From contig NZ_CP109592.1 of assembly GCF_036250675.1 (NCBI RefSeq), forward strand, positions 7,378,001-7,442,000: DNA of 64,000 bases, in the 5' to 3' direction. This stretch comes from Streptomyces sp. NBC_01689. Lineage in GTDB: Bacteria; Actinomycetota; Actinomycetes; Streptomycetales; Streptomycetaceae. Position numbers and translations under genes: made by a program. Under the pieces are notes generated by a model that saw nothing but the letters and a program-made list of their open reading frames with translations, made no database searches and was not told where the DNA came from. Positions 8,555 through 19,096 of this stretch are shown piece by piece (the stretch's first letter is position 1; each line of letters begins with the position of its first letter).

Positions 8555-10285
8555 GTGTTGGAGGAGATGCGGATACGGTCGCTCGGAGTCATCGACGACG
8601 CGGTCGTCGAATTGTCGCCCGGCTTCACCGCCGTGACGGGTGAGACCGGTGCGGGCAAGACGATGGTGGTCACCAGCCTCGGGCTGCTGCTCGGCGGGCG
8701 CGCGGACCCCGCCCTCGTACGGATCGGCGCCAAGAACGCCGTCGTCGAGGGCCGGATCGCCGTACCCACGGGAGGAACGGCGATCCTGCGGGCCGAGGAG
8801 GCGGGAGCCGAACTCGACGACGGCGCGCTGCTCATCAGCCGGACCGTCTCGGCCGAGGGACGCTCACGGGCGCACATCGGCGGGCGCTCGGTCCCCGTGG
8901 GCGTACTGGCCGAACTCGCCGACGAGCTGGTCGCCGTGCACGGCCAGACCGACCAGCAGGGGCTGCTCAAACTGTCCCGGCAGCGGCAGGCGCTCGACCG
9001 GTACGCGGGCGACGCGGTCGCCACGCCGCTCGCCAAGTACGCCGGGGCCTACCGCCGGCTGCGGGCGATCACGGCCGAACTGGACGAGATCACCACCCGC
9101 GCGCGCGAACGGGCCCAGGAAGCCGACCTGCTGCGCTTCGGGCTCGACGAGATCGCCGCCGTGGAACCGCGCTCGGGCGAGGACGCGGAACTGTCGGCGG
9201 AGGCCGAGCGGCTGGGCCACGCGGAGGCGCTGGCCTCGGCCGCCACCGCCGCGCACGCCGCGCTCGCCGGTAACCCCGAGGATCCCGAGGGCATCGACGC
9301 GGCGACCCTCGTCGCGGGCGCCCACCGGGCCCTGGAGGCCGTACGGGCGCACGACTCCGCGCTCGCCGGGCTGTCCGGGCGGATCGGCGAGATCAACATC
9401 CTGCTGCGCGACGTGGCGGGGGAACTGGCCGGATACGCCGACGACCTCGACGCCGACCCGCTGCGGCTGGCCGCGGTCGAGGAGCGCCGGGCCGCGCTCA
9501 CCCAGCTGACCCGGAAGTACGGCGAGGACGTCGACGCCGTGCTGGCCTGGGCGGAACAGGGCGCGGCACGGCTTCTCGAACTCGACGGCGACGACGAGCG
9601 GATCGGTGAACTGACCGCCGAGCGGGACGCCCTGCGCGCCGAACTCGGCGGTCTGGCACAGGCGTTGACGGACGCCCGGACCGAGGCCGCGGAACGGTTC
9701 GCCGCCGCCGTGACCGCCGAGCTGGCCTCGCTCGCCATGCCGCACGCGCGCGTGTCCTTCGAGATCCGGCAGACCGACGACCCCGAGGGCGTGGAAGTCG
9801 GCGGCCGTACGGTCGCGTACGGGCCCGCGGGCGTCGACGAGGTCGAGCTGCTGCTCGCGCCGCACCCCGGCGCCCCGCCTCGGCCCATCGCGAAGGGGGC
9901 GTCCGGCGGTGAGCTCTCGCGGGTGATGCTCGCGGTGGAAGTGGTGTTCGCGGGGACCGATCCCGTGCCCACGTATCTCTTCGACGAGGTCGACGCGGGC
10001 GTCGGCGGCAAGGCCGCGGTCGAGATCGGGCGCCGGCTCGCGCGGCTCGCGAGGAGCGCGCAGGTGGTCGTGGTGACCCACCTTCCGCAGGTGGCCGCCT
10101 TCGCGGACCGGCAGTTGCTGGTCGAGAAGACCAACGACGGCTCGGTGACCCGGTCCGGGGTGAAGGTGCTGGAGGGGGAGGACCGCATCCGGGAGCTGTC
10201 CCGGATGCTGGCGGGACAGGAGGACTCGCAGACCGCCCGGGCCCACGCGGAGGAACTGCTGGCCACGGCGCGCGCCGACGCGTAG
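8555..10285 (+). CDS. recN: DNA repair protein RecN
   Basis: A 576-residue SMC-like ATPase that acts early in double-strand-break repair by holding ends and loading RecA. The N-terminus has LGVIDDAVVEL and Walker A TGETGAGKT near residues 30-38. A long Ala/Glu/Arg-rich coiled-coil centre (residues about 150-360) follows. The C-terminus carries the ABC signature SGGELSR and Walker B TYLFDEVDAGVGG with the D-loop. Start choice: GTG 8555 fits a leaderless message 7 nt after TAAGGT, while an in-frame GTG at 8549 would add two residues. No SD precedes either. The large minus-strand frames across this gene are composition shadows. Confidence 0.95.
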   Translation: MLEEMRIRSLGVIDDAVVELSPGFTAVTGETGAGKTMVVTSLGLLLGGRADPALVRIGAKNAVVEGRIAVPTGGTAILRAEEAGAELDDGALLISRTVSAEGRSRAHIGGRSVPVGVLAELADELVAVHGQTDQQGLLKLSRQRQALDRYAGDAVATPLAKYAGAYRRLRAITAELDEITTRARERAQEADLLRFGLDEIAAVEPRSGEDAELSAEAERLGHAEALASAATAAHAALAGNPEDPEGIDAATLVAGAHRALEAVRAHDSALAGLSGRIGEINILLRDVAGELAGYADDLDADPLRLAAVEERRAALTQLTRKYGEDVDAVLAWAEQGAARLLELDGDDERIGELTAERDALRAELGGLAQALTDARTEAAERFAAAVTAELASLAMPHARVSFEIRQTDDPEGVEVGGRTVAYGPAGVDEVELLLAPHPGAPPRPIAKGASGGELSRVMLAVEVVFAGTDPVPTYLFDEVDAGVGGKAAVEIGRRLARLARSAQVVVVTHLPQVAAFADRQLLVEKTNDGSVTRSGVKVLEGEDRIRELSRMLAGQEDSQTARAHAEELLATARADA

Positions 10286-10849
10286 CCGGAGCCCGGTGGC
10301 GGGCCCCCGCACCGTGTGCCGGACTGGTTCCGGCCCCGGGACGGCGGGCCGTCGGCGCCGGAAGCGCCCTGACCGCCGGGAGGCGGATACGTCGGACGGT
10401 CCGCCCGCGTCGGGCGCCTCCGCTCGGTGATTCCGGTGATTCCGGTGATTCCGGCGGGCGTGGGGCGTGAACGTGAGGCGGGCGGCGCCGGGCGGGTCGC
10501 GCCCGCGTGCGCCCCGGGTCTCCGCGCCCGCCCGGGCTTCCGCGCCCCCGGCATCCCGCCTGGCGGGCCCGCGGGCCCGCGGACGCGTCGACCCGTGAGG
10601 CCGACGGAGGGCCGCCGGGGCCGCCGAACCGGCGTGACGGCAGGGAACCGCTCACCCATGTGGGTGACACGTAGCGCCGAGTCGGCCGGTGCGACGCCCG
10701 GCCCGCTCAGATGGCGGTCCCGGAACACCCGTACGGCCTGGCATCCTTGGCGTAGTACGCGGAGCACGACGTGCGGTACACCCCCCTCTGCAGACCTTTC
10801 TGTACGTTTCTCCGTGACCGTCCGACGCCGAACCAGGAGCCCCGGCCAC
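10286..10849. other. Intergenic region recN - glycosyltransferase
   Basis: A 564-bp gap with no convincing gene. It holds three perfect tandem copies of the 9-mer GGTGATTCC (10426-10452) and a 16-bp palindrome TCACCCATGTGGGTGA (10652-10667) that could be an operator or RNA hairpin. The last 100 bp before the glycosyltransferase are more T-rich (CTTTCTGTACGTTTCTCC) and probably contain its promoter, though no hexamer pair stands out. Confidence 0.5.
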
Positions 10850-11986
10850 GTGAGCCACGTGAGCAGCCACTCACCGCAGGGCCAGTCGCCGCTGCACACC
10901 GTGCAGGTGCTCGGCGGCGGCAGCGCGGGCAGCAGCGCGCATGTGCGGTCGCTGGCCTCGGGCCTCGTCGCCCGTGGCGTGCGGGTCACCGTCTGCGCCC
11001 CGTCCGAGGCCGACCGGGTGTACGGGTTCACCGGTGTGGGCGCCCGGCACGTCCCGGTGCCGCGCAGCAGTGACCCCGCCTCCGTGGCCGCGCTGCGGAT
11101 CGCCTGCGCGGACGCCGACCTCGTGCACGCGCACGGGCTGCACGCCGCGCTGCGGGCCACGCTCGCGCTCGGCGGACGGCGCACTCCGCTCGTCGTCACC
11201 TGGCACACCCGCGCGCAGGCCGAGGGCGCGCGTGCCCATCTGCTGCGGCTGCTGGAGCGGCGCGTGGCCAGGGCGGCCGCGGTCGTCCTCGCCACCTCCT
11301 CGGACCTGGTGGACCGGGCCCGCCGCCGCGGCGCGCGGGACGCCCGGCTGTCGGCCGTCGCGATCCCGGCGCCCCGCACGGTCGCCGAGCCCGGGGACCC
11401 CGACCGGTCACGCCACAAGACGCGAGCCGAACTCGGCGCCACCGAGCGCCCGTTGCTGATGGCGGTCGGCTCCCTCGACCGGCACCGCGGATACGGCACC
11501 CTGCTGGACGCGGCGCGCTCCTGGCGGGACCTCGACCCCGTGCCGCTCCTCGTGATCGCCGGTGAGGGGCCGCTGCGTACGGTCCTCCAGGGACGGGTCG
11601 AGGACGAGGAACTGCCGGTGCGGCTGCTCGGCCGGCGCGACGACGTCGGCGAGTTGCTGCCCGCCGCCGATCTCGTGCTGCTGCCGAGCGGCTGGGAGTC
11701 CCGTTCCGTCCTCGCCCAGGAGGCCCTGCGCGCGGGCGTGCCACTGGTCGCGACCGCGGTCGGCGGCATCCCCGAACTGGTAGGCGACGCCGCCGAGCTG
11801 GTCCCGTACGAGGACGCCGACGCGCTCGCCGCGGCCGTGGTGCGCCTGCTCGGTGATCCGGCGCGCCGGGAACTGCTCCGCGAGAGGGGAGTGCGACAGG
11901 CCGCCTGCTGGCCGACCGAGGACGAGAACGTGGCCCAAGTGCTCAGCGTCTACGACGAGTTGACCGAGGCCAGAGCACTCGTCTGA
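10850..11986 (+). CDS. GT4-family glycosyltransferase
   Basis: A 378-residue group-1 glycosyltransferase. The N-terminal acceptor domain begins VQVLGGGSAGSSAHVRSLASGL (residues about 17-38), the GT-B Gly-rich loop. The C-terminal donor domain has LMAVGSLDRHRGYGTLLDA and the nucleotide-sugar motif SGWESRSVLAQEALRAGVPLVATAVGGIPEL, in which the E of the usual EPxGLxxxEA pattern is present. It probably transfers a sugar to a lipid or small molecule; neither donor nor acceptor can be named. GTG 10850 has AGGAG 10 nt upstream. The frame extends upstream to 10427 without coding-like content. It runs tail-to-tail with the PucR gene. Confidence 0.88.
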   Translation: MSHVSSHSPQGQSPLHTVQVLGGGSAGSSAHVRSLASGLVARGVRVTVCAPSEADRVYGFTGVGARHVPVPRSSDPASVAALRIACADADLVHAHGLHAALRATLALGGRRTPLVVTWHTRAQAEGARAHLLRLLERRVARAAAVVLATSSDLVDRARRRGARDARLSAVAIPAPRTVAEPGDPDRSRHKTRAELGATERPLLMAVGSLDRHRGYGTLLDAARSWRDLDPVPLLVIAGEGPLRTVLQGRVEDEELPVRLLGRRDDVGELLPAADLVLLPSGWESRSVLAQEALRAGVPLVATAVGGIPELVGDAAELVPYEDADALAAAVVRLLGDPARRELLRERGVRQAACWPTEDENVAQVLSVYDELTEARALV

Positions 11987-12025
11987 GCCCCGACCGTCCC
12001 GTCGCCCGGCGTCCGTCGCCCGTCG

Positions 12026-13666
12026 TCAGGGGACGTGCCTGCGCGCCCGCAGGGCCAGGCTCAACGCCAGGACCGTCTGCGGGTCGTCCAGGTCCGTGCC
12101 CAGCAACTCCCCGATCCGGGCGAGGCGGTTGTACAGGGTCTGGCGGTTGAGGTGCAGCTCGCGGGCGGTCTCCGCCTTGCGGCCCGCGTGGGCCAGATAC
12201 GTCTCCAGGGTGGGCAGTAGCGGAGGTCTGGAGCGGTCGTCGTGGTCGCGGAGGGGGCCGATGGCGCGGTCCACGAAGGCCGCCAGGTCCGGGTGGTCGC
12301 GCAGGCGCCACAGGAGGAGGTCGATGTCGAGGCGGCGGGCGTCGTACCACGGGCGGTCCGACAGACCCTGCGCGGCCGTCGCGGTCTCCGCCGCGTGCCG
12401 CAGGCCCGCCGAGGCCGCCGCCCAGCCGCCCGCGACGCCGACCACCACCACCGGGGGCAGCGCGCCGGGCCGCTGCATCCCGGCGCGCTCCACACCCGCC
12501 CGCAGCGCCTGTGCCACCCGGTCCGCGACCGCCGGCCGCTCGGACTCCGCCCGCAGGCCGAGCAGGAGCGGGACCCGGCCCTCGACGGGGCGTACGCCGA
12601 GCAGGACCGGTACCCCCACCGAGGCCAGTTCCTCCGCGACGGCCCGGGCCAGGACCGCCCACCCGCCGCCGGGGGGCAGGCCGTCGGCGAGCCGCATCAC
12701 GACGGGCAGGAGCGGGCTCCTGCCCGGCTTGAACCCGAGCACCCGGGCCTGGGCGGGGGCGTCCTCCGCCTGGATGCGGCCCTCCGCGAGGTCGGTCAGG
12801 AAGTCCCCCCGGCCGCGCGCGGCGAGCTCCTCCTCCTGGCGGGCCTGCATCAGGACGACGGCCAGGACACCCGCGGCCCGCTCCGCCGCGATCCGGTGCA
12901 CGGGCGCGATCGGGGTACCGGCCGGCAGCAGGACCAGCCGCGCCCGGACCGCACCGGAACCGGGGCCGCCGCCCGGCACGTCCACCAGCGTCGTACCGGC
13001 GGGCGGCTGTTCCTTGTGCTGGCCGCGCAGCCCCTCCCACACCTGGAGGGGGTCGGCGGCCGCGGAGCCCGACCCGGCGGCGTACAGGAGCTGTCCGTCC
13101 GCGGTCTCCAGGAACACCGGGTTGCCGCTGAAGTCCGCCAGGATGCGCAGGACCTGGGGGACTCCGCCGCCGCCGAGAAGCGCCTCGGTGCAGCGCCGGT
13201 GCACCTCCTCGGCCTGCTGGAGCAGCGCGTAGTGGCCGTTGACGATCTCGGTGTGGATCTCCTCCGTCACCGTCACGAAGGGCACCTCGCGGTGCAGCTG
13301 GACGAGGGGGAGACCGGCCGAGCGGGCCGTCTCGACGAGGGCGGCGGGCAGCCGGGCGAAACGCGGGCCGAGTTCCACGACGAGCGCCGCGATGCCGCGC
13401 TCGGCCAGCGTCCGGACGAAGGCGCGCTGGTCGGCCGGGCGGGTGCCGAGGCCGTAACCGGTGGTCAGGAGCAGTTCGCCGCCCTTGAGCAGCGAGGCGA
13501 TGTTCGGGACCTCGCCCGCGTGCACCCAGCGCACGGTGCGCTGCAGCCGGTCGGCTCCGGCGAGGATCTCGGGCAGCCCGCTGCGCAGTCCGGGCAGCTC
13601 CAGCGCCCGCTGCACGGTGATCCCGGCGCCCTGGGTGTCGAAGCTGCTGTCGGTACGGCTGTCCAT
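12026..13666 (-). CDS. PucR-family transcriptional regulator
   Basis: A 546-residue regulator. The N-terminal PucR (purine-catabolism-like) domain starts at ITVQRALELPGLRSGLPEILAG and includes KGGELLLTTGYGLG. A central GAF-like/CdaR region spans about residues 230-400. The C-terminal PucR helix-turn-helix has LETYLAHAGRKAETARELHLNRQTLYNRLARIGELLG. Relatives control purine, GABA or other nitrogen catabolism by sensing metabolites. ATG 13666 is chosen because the PucR domain begins about 20 residues later; the frame is open to 14080 but the extra part is repeat-derived. Neither neighbour is an obvious target gene, so it may act elsewhere. Confidence 0.88.
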   Translation of the reverse strand: MDSRTDSSFDTQGAGITVQRALELPGLRSGLPEILAGADRLQRTVRWVHAGEVPNIASLLKGGELLLTTGYGLGTRPADQRAFVRTLAERGIAALVVELGPRFARLPAALVETARSAGLPLVQLHREVPFVTVTEEIHTEIVNGHYALLQQAEEVHRRCTEALLGGGGVPQVLRILADFSGNPVFLETADGQLLYAAGSGSAAADPLQVWEGLRGQHKEQPPAGTTLVDVPGGGPGSGAVRARLVLLPAGTPIAPVHRIAAERAAGVLAVVLMQARQEEELAARGRGDFLTDLAEGRIQAEDAPAQARVLGFKPGRSPLLPVVMRLADGLPPGGGWAVLARAVAEELASVGVPVLLGVRPVEGRVPLLLGLRAESERPAVADRVAQALRAGVERAGMQRPGALPPVVVVGVAGGWAAASAGLRHAAETATAAQGLSDRPWYDARRLDIDLLLWRLRDHPDLAAFVDRAIGPLRDHDDRSRPPLLPTLETYLAHAGRKAETARELHLNRQTLYNRLARIGELLGTDLDDPQTVLALSLALRARRHVP

Positions 13667-14156
13667 GCTGCGGACGCTACCCGTGCATCCCCCGCGCGGG
13701 CACCTCCGGGACGGGGGCCGTGGGGCGTCCGCCCGGACCGAGGCGGAGCGGGCGGCCCGAATGCGCGTCGTCCGCGCCACGCCGCCCCCACGGGGTCGTG
13801 CCGGCACGCCGCCCCACGGGGCGTACCGGCCCGTCCGTACCTGGCCGGTGCGGGGCGGCCGTCCCGGGACCACGGTGTGTTCCCCGGCCACGCCCGAGCC
13901 CGGCTCCCCCACGCGGGAGCCGCGTGGGAAGCGGCCTTCCGGTCCGAAACCGGGCCGTGCACCCCGAGCCCCGAGCCGGCCCTGACGGGGCCGTCGGGGC
14001 CGGACCTGAGCGTTCCCTGCCGGGGTGCCGGGGTGCCGGGGTGCCGGGGTGCCGGGGTGCCGGGGTGCCGGGATGCCCATGACGCGCGGGCACCCCGGCG
14101 GCCGCTCGTCCGCGGCCGCCCGTACGCGTGCCCGCCGCTCCCGGGCGGGCCGGCGG
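13667..14156. other. Intergenic region between PucR regulator and GH15 gene
   Basis: About 490 bp upstream of the PucR gene (read on the minus strand) and downstream of the GH15 gene. Apart from the CGGGGTGC array it is GC-rich and featureless. No gene with a believable start was found, and no stem typical of a terminator follows the GH15 stop. Confidence 0.5.
14021..14076. repeat. Tandem array of a CGGGGTGC 8-mer, seven copies
   Basis: Six perfect copies of CGGGGTGC followed by one CGGGATGC variant, 56 bp in all, lie between the divergently placed ends of the GH15 and PucR genes. The array is intergenic and on the minus strand would read as HPGTPAPR repeats. Its length is likely to vary between strains. 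Confidence 0.95.
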
Positions 14157-15983
14157 CTAGCCCCCGTACGCCCCGCTCGCCGTCAGCCGCAGTGCCGTGT
14201 CGATCAGGGGCACGTGGCTGAAGGCCTGGGGGAAGTTGCCCACCTGGCGCTGCAGGCGCGGGTCCCACTCCTCGGCCAGCAGGCCGAGGTCGTTGCGGAG
14301 CGCCAGCAGCCGTTCGAAGAGCTTGCGGGCCTCGTCGACCCGGCCGATCATCGCCAGGTCGTCCGCCATCCAGAACGAGCAGGCGAGGAAGGCTCCCTCG
14401 TCGCCCTCCAGCCCGTCCACGCCCGCGTCCTCGCCGGAGGTCGGGTAGCGCAGGATGAAGCCGTCGGAGGTGGACAGCTCGCGCTGGATCGCCTCGATGG
14501 TGCCGATGACACGCTTGTCGTCGGGCGGCAGGAAGCCCATCTGCGGGATGAGGAGCAGCGAGGCGTCCAGCTCCCGGGAGCCGTACGACTGCGTGAACGT
14601 GTTGCGTTCCTTGTCGTAGCCCTTCTCGCAGACGTCCCGGTGGATGTCGTCGCGCAGTTCGCGCCATTTCTCCAGCGGACCGTCCGCGTCGCCCGACTCG
14701 ATGAGCTTGATGGTGCGGTCGACGGCGACCCAGGCCATCACCTTCGAGTGCACGAAGTGCCGGCGCGGACCGCGGACCTCCCAGATGCCCTCGTCGGGCT
14801 GGTCCCAGTGGTCCTCCAGATAGCGGATCAGCTTCAACTGGAGCAGCGAGGCGTAGTCGTTGCGGGACAGGCCCGTCATGTGGGCCAGATGCAGGGCCTC
14901 GGTGACCTCGCCGTACACGTCCAGCTGGAGCTGGTGCGCGGCGCCGTTGCCGACCCGGACCGGTCCCGAATTCTCGTACCCGGGAAGCCAGTCGAGTTCG
15001 GCCTCGCCCAACTCCCGTTCGCCCGCGATGCCGTACATGATCTGGAGGTTCTCGGGGTCGCCCGCGACCGCGCGCAGCAGCCATTCGCGCCAGGCCCGGG
15101 CCTCCTCGCGGTAGCCGGTGCGCAGCAGGGAGGAGAGGGTGATCGCGGCGTCGCGCAGCCAGGTGTAGCGGTAGTCCCAGTTGCGTACGCCGCCGATCTC
15201 CTCCGGCAGGGAGGTGGTGGGCGCCGCGACGATCCCGCCGGTGGGCGCGTACGTCAGGGCCTTGAGGGTGATCAGCGAGCGGACCACGGCCTCGCGGTAG
15301 GGGCCGTGATAGGTGCACTGGTCGACCCAGTCGCGCCAGAACTCCTCCGTGGCCTCCAGGGACTGCTCGGGCTCGGGCAGCGCGGGGGGCTGCTTGTGCG
15401 AGGGCTCCCACGAGATGGTGAAGGCGATCCGGTCACCCGGTGCCACCGTGAAGTCCGCGTACGTGGTCAGCGCCTTGCCGTAGGTCTCGCACGGGGTGTC
15501 GAACCACACCGAGTCCGGTCCGGCGACGGCGACCGTGCGTCCCTCGTGCTTGTGCACCCAGGGCACCACCCGTCCGTAGCTGAACCGCATGCGCAGCGCG
15601 GAGCGCATCGGGACGCGGCCCGTGACGCCTTCCACGATGCGGATGAGCTGCGGGGCGCCGTCACGGGGCGGCATGAAATCGGTCACGCGGACCGTGCCAC
15701 GAGGGGTGTCCCACTCGGATTCGAGGATCAGCGAGTCGCCGCGGTACGAGCGGCGCGCCGCCGTCGGCGGTTCCGCGTCGGCCGCGTGGGCCGGGCCGAG
15801 CCGCCAGAATCCGTGTTCCTCCGTGCCGAGCAGTCCCGCGAAGATGGCATGGGAGTCGAAGCGGGGCAGGCACAGCCAGTCCACTGTGCCGTCCCGGCAG
15901 ACCAGCGCTGCGGTCTGCATGTCTCCGATGAGTGCGTAGTCCTCGATGCGCCCGGCCACGTGCATCTCCAGTCGAACGGCCAC
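14157..15983 (-). CDS. Glycoside hydrolase family 15 protein (glucoamylase/trehalase type)
   Basis: About 608 residues. The N-terminal GH15 beta-sandwich starts with GRIEDYALIGDMQTAALVCRDGTVDWLCLPRFDS. The (alpha/alpha)6 catalytic barrel contains GGVRNWDYRYTWLRDAAITL, the conserved substrate-binding block, and later LDASLLLIPQMGFLPPDD. In actinobacteria this branch includes trehalases and glucoamylase-like enzymes, so trehalose or maltooligosaccharide hydrolysis in the cytoplasm is likely. No signal peptide is seen. Start is uncertain: GTG 15983 has GGGGGG 4 nt upstream, ATG 15965 is the next choice, and TTG 16031 is unlikely because it lies inside the apparent promoter. Confidence 0.87.
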   Translation of the reverse strand: MAVRLEMHVAGRIEDYALIGDMQTAALVCRDGTVDWLCLPRFDSHAIFAGLLGTEEHGFWRLGPAHAADAEPPTAARRSYRGDSLILESEWDTPRGTVRVTDFMPPRDGAPQLIRIVEGVTGRVPMRSALRMRFSYGRVVPWVHKHEGRTVAVAGPDSVWFDTPCETYGKALTTYADFTVAPGDRIAFTISWEPSHKQPPALPEPEQSLEATEEFWRDWVDQCTYHGPYREAVVRSLITLKALTYAPTGGIVAAPTTSLPEEIGGVRNWDYRYTWLRDAAITLSSLLRTGYREEARAWREWLLRAVAGDPENLQIMYGIAGERELGEAELDWLPGYENSGPVRVGNGAAHQLQLDVYGEVTEALHLAHMTGLSRNDYASLLQLKLIRYLEDHWDQPDEGIWEVRGPRRHFVHSKVMAWVAVDRTIKLIESGDADGPLEKWRELRDDIHRDVCEKGYDKERNTFTQSYGSRELDASLLLIPQMGFLPPDDKRVIGTIEAIQRELSTSDGFILRYPTSGEDAGVDGLEGDEGAFLACSFWMADDLAMIGRVDEARKLFERLLALRNDLGLLAEEWDPRLQRQVGNFPQAFSHVPLIDTALRLTASGAYGG

Positions 15984-16021
15984 GTCGCCCCCCACGAGGG
16001 GCGGTCGCTCTGCGGTCAAGG

Positions 16022-16060
16022 GAACGTTCAAAACGTTAGAAGGTTGAATGTAAGAACGTT
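16022..16060 (-). promoter_or_regulatory. Promoter/operator region of GH15 gene with three AACGTT boxes
   Basis: Three copies of the self-complementary hexamer AACGTT occur at 16023-16028 (inside the palindrome GAACGTTC), 16032-16037 and 16055-16060. On the minus strand TAACGT (16038 to 16033) reads as a -10 about 50 nt before the GTG start. Boxes placed over the -10 and start site look like an operator for a sugar-responsive repressor; the regulator is unknown. Confidence 0.5.
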
Positions 16061-16455
16061 GGTAAAGCGTCGCTGCGGAACGTCAATTATTGGTCCGATT
16101 GTCGTTGCGAAACGAACTGACGAGCCTTCGTTGTTCCGGGATACGGGCGGGGATGGTGCCGTGTGCCGGCCGGGCTCGGCAGCGAGTGTCCGAGCAGGAT
16201 ACGACGCACGTGGAAGATCCGCGTGCCGCTCCCGGTATCCCGGGTGGGCCGATCGAGTGAGCAGCGTGCGGGGTTCGTGTCGAGGTGTGTGCGGAGCGTG
16301 GCCGGAAGCGGCCTCGCCGGGTCGCTGATACCCTGGTAGCCCGTGGACCGGTGGGCAAGAAACCCCCGAACCGCAGCGACGGCACCTCCGAAGTTTTCTC
16401 GGACACCACGCCGGTACGCACCCCAGACCGCGACCACGGGAGCCCCCTCTTGGCC
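16061..16455. other. Intergenic region between GH15 gene and pyrG
   Basis: The left 100 bp are unusually A/T-rich for this chromosome and include an inverted repeat TCGTT-GCGA-AACGA near 16099-16112. The right part presumably holds the pyrG promoter, with TACCCT at 16329-16334 as one possible -10. The pyrG frame is open upstream to 16285, but that extension lacks the family's conserved residues. Confidence 0.4.
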
Positions 16456-18123
<1,668 letters not shown>

Positions 18124-18142
18124 CACCAGGGTTGTACGGTGG

Positions 18143-18176
18143 CCGGGGTGTGTGCCTTGCGGGGCACGCACCCCGG
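18143..18176 (+). terminator. Rho-independent terminator after pyrG
   Basis: A 14-bp stem (18143-18156 with 18163-18176, one G-U pair) and 6-nt loop TTGCGG, followed directly by TTTC. Confidence 0.75.
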
Positions 18177-18233
18177 TTTCGGTCGTTTTCGGCACCGGGA
18201 CCGGTTTCTTTTGCGCGTGTGGGAGGACAGGGC

Positions 18234-18860
18234 ATGACGATCAAGGACACCGCCGAGGAGTGGGAGGTCAGGGCCACCGCGGCCCCCTTCGTCGGCAACA
18301 AGACCTCCGTCCGTACCGACGACGTGGTCATGCCCGACGGGTCGGTCGCCCGGCGGGACTACCAGGTCCACCCCGGCTCCGTGGCCGTCGTGGCCCTCGA
18401 CGACCAGGACCGGGTCGTGGTGCTGCGCCAGTACCGGCACCCCGTGCGCCAGAAGCTCTGGGAGATCCCGGCCGGCCTGCTCGACGTGCCCGGTGAGAAC
18501 CCGCTGCACGCCGCGCAGCGCGAGCTGTACGAGGAGGCGCACGTCAAGGCCGAGACCTGGCGGGTGCTCACCGACCTCTACACCACCCCCGGCGGCAGTT
18601 CCGAGGCCGTACGCGTCTTCCTCGCGCGTGATCTCTCCGAGGCGGAGGGGGACCGCTTCGAGGTCGAGGACGAGGAGGCCGACATGGAGCTGGCCCGGGT
18701 CCCCGTCGACGAGCTCGCCCGGGGTGTCCTCGGCGGCGCACTGCACAACAGCTGCCTGGTGGTCGGCGTCCTCTCGCTGCTCGCCGCGCGCGCCGGGGAC
18801 GGACTCGACGCGCTGCGTCCGGCCGAGGCTCCCTGGCCGGCGCGCCCGTTCGAGGCCTGA
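18234..18860 (+). CDS. Nudix hydrolase, ADP-ribose pyrophosphatase type
   Basis: A 208-residue Nudix protein. The box is present but slightly altered: GLLDVPGENPLHAAQRELYEEAH keeps REL-EE but has one extra residue after the first Gly and EEAH in place of EETG. The segment VVVLRQYRHPVRQKLWEIPAG just before the box is typical of ADP-ribose/ADP-sugar pyrophosphatases, which cut ADP-ribose to AMP and ribose-5-phosphate. ATG 18234 has GGAGGA 6 nt upstream. It is about 75 bp beyond the pyrG terminator, so it has its own promoter. Relevant to the ADP-ribose genes at 28 kb, though not linked to them. Confidence 0.88.
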   Translation: MTIKDTAEEWEVRATAAPFVGNKTSVRTDDVVMPDGSVARRDYQVHPGSVAVVALDDQDRVVVLRQYRHPVRQKLWEIPAGLLDVPGENPLHAAQRELYEEAHVKAETWRVLTDLYTTPGGSSEAVRVFLARDLSEAEGDRFEVEDEEADMELARVPVDELARGVLGGALHNSCLVVGVLSLLAARAGDGLDALRPAEAPWPARPFEA

Positions 18861-19096
18861 CCGGCCCGCGGCGGCGCCCGGGACGCCCCGCGCGAGGCGC
18901 CGGGTGCCCTCGGCGTCCGCCGACGCCCCTCGGTGGCGCACCGAACCACCGTCTGGTCCTACGATCTGCTGATCCGATCGGGCGACGTCTCCGCCGTGCT
19001 CCGCACAGTTCGTCGCAGAGCGTGAACTAGGCTCTGGAAACGCCCGAACCGGAGTCCCGGCGGGCTTGCGCGTGCAGTGGGACGGGAGTGTGGCCC

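Noticed and set aside
6616..11769. Very long minus-strand frames (over 800 and 900 codons) opposite tlyA-nadK-recN-glycosyltransferase
   Set aside because: Ser/Arg/Pro/Ala-rich shadows caused by high G+C third positions; every domain motif lies on the plus strand.
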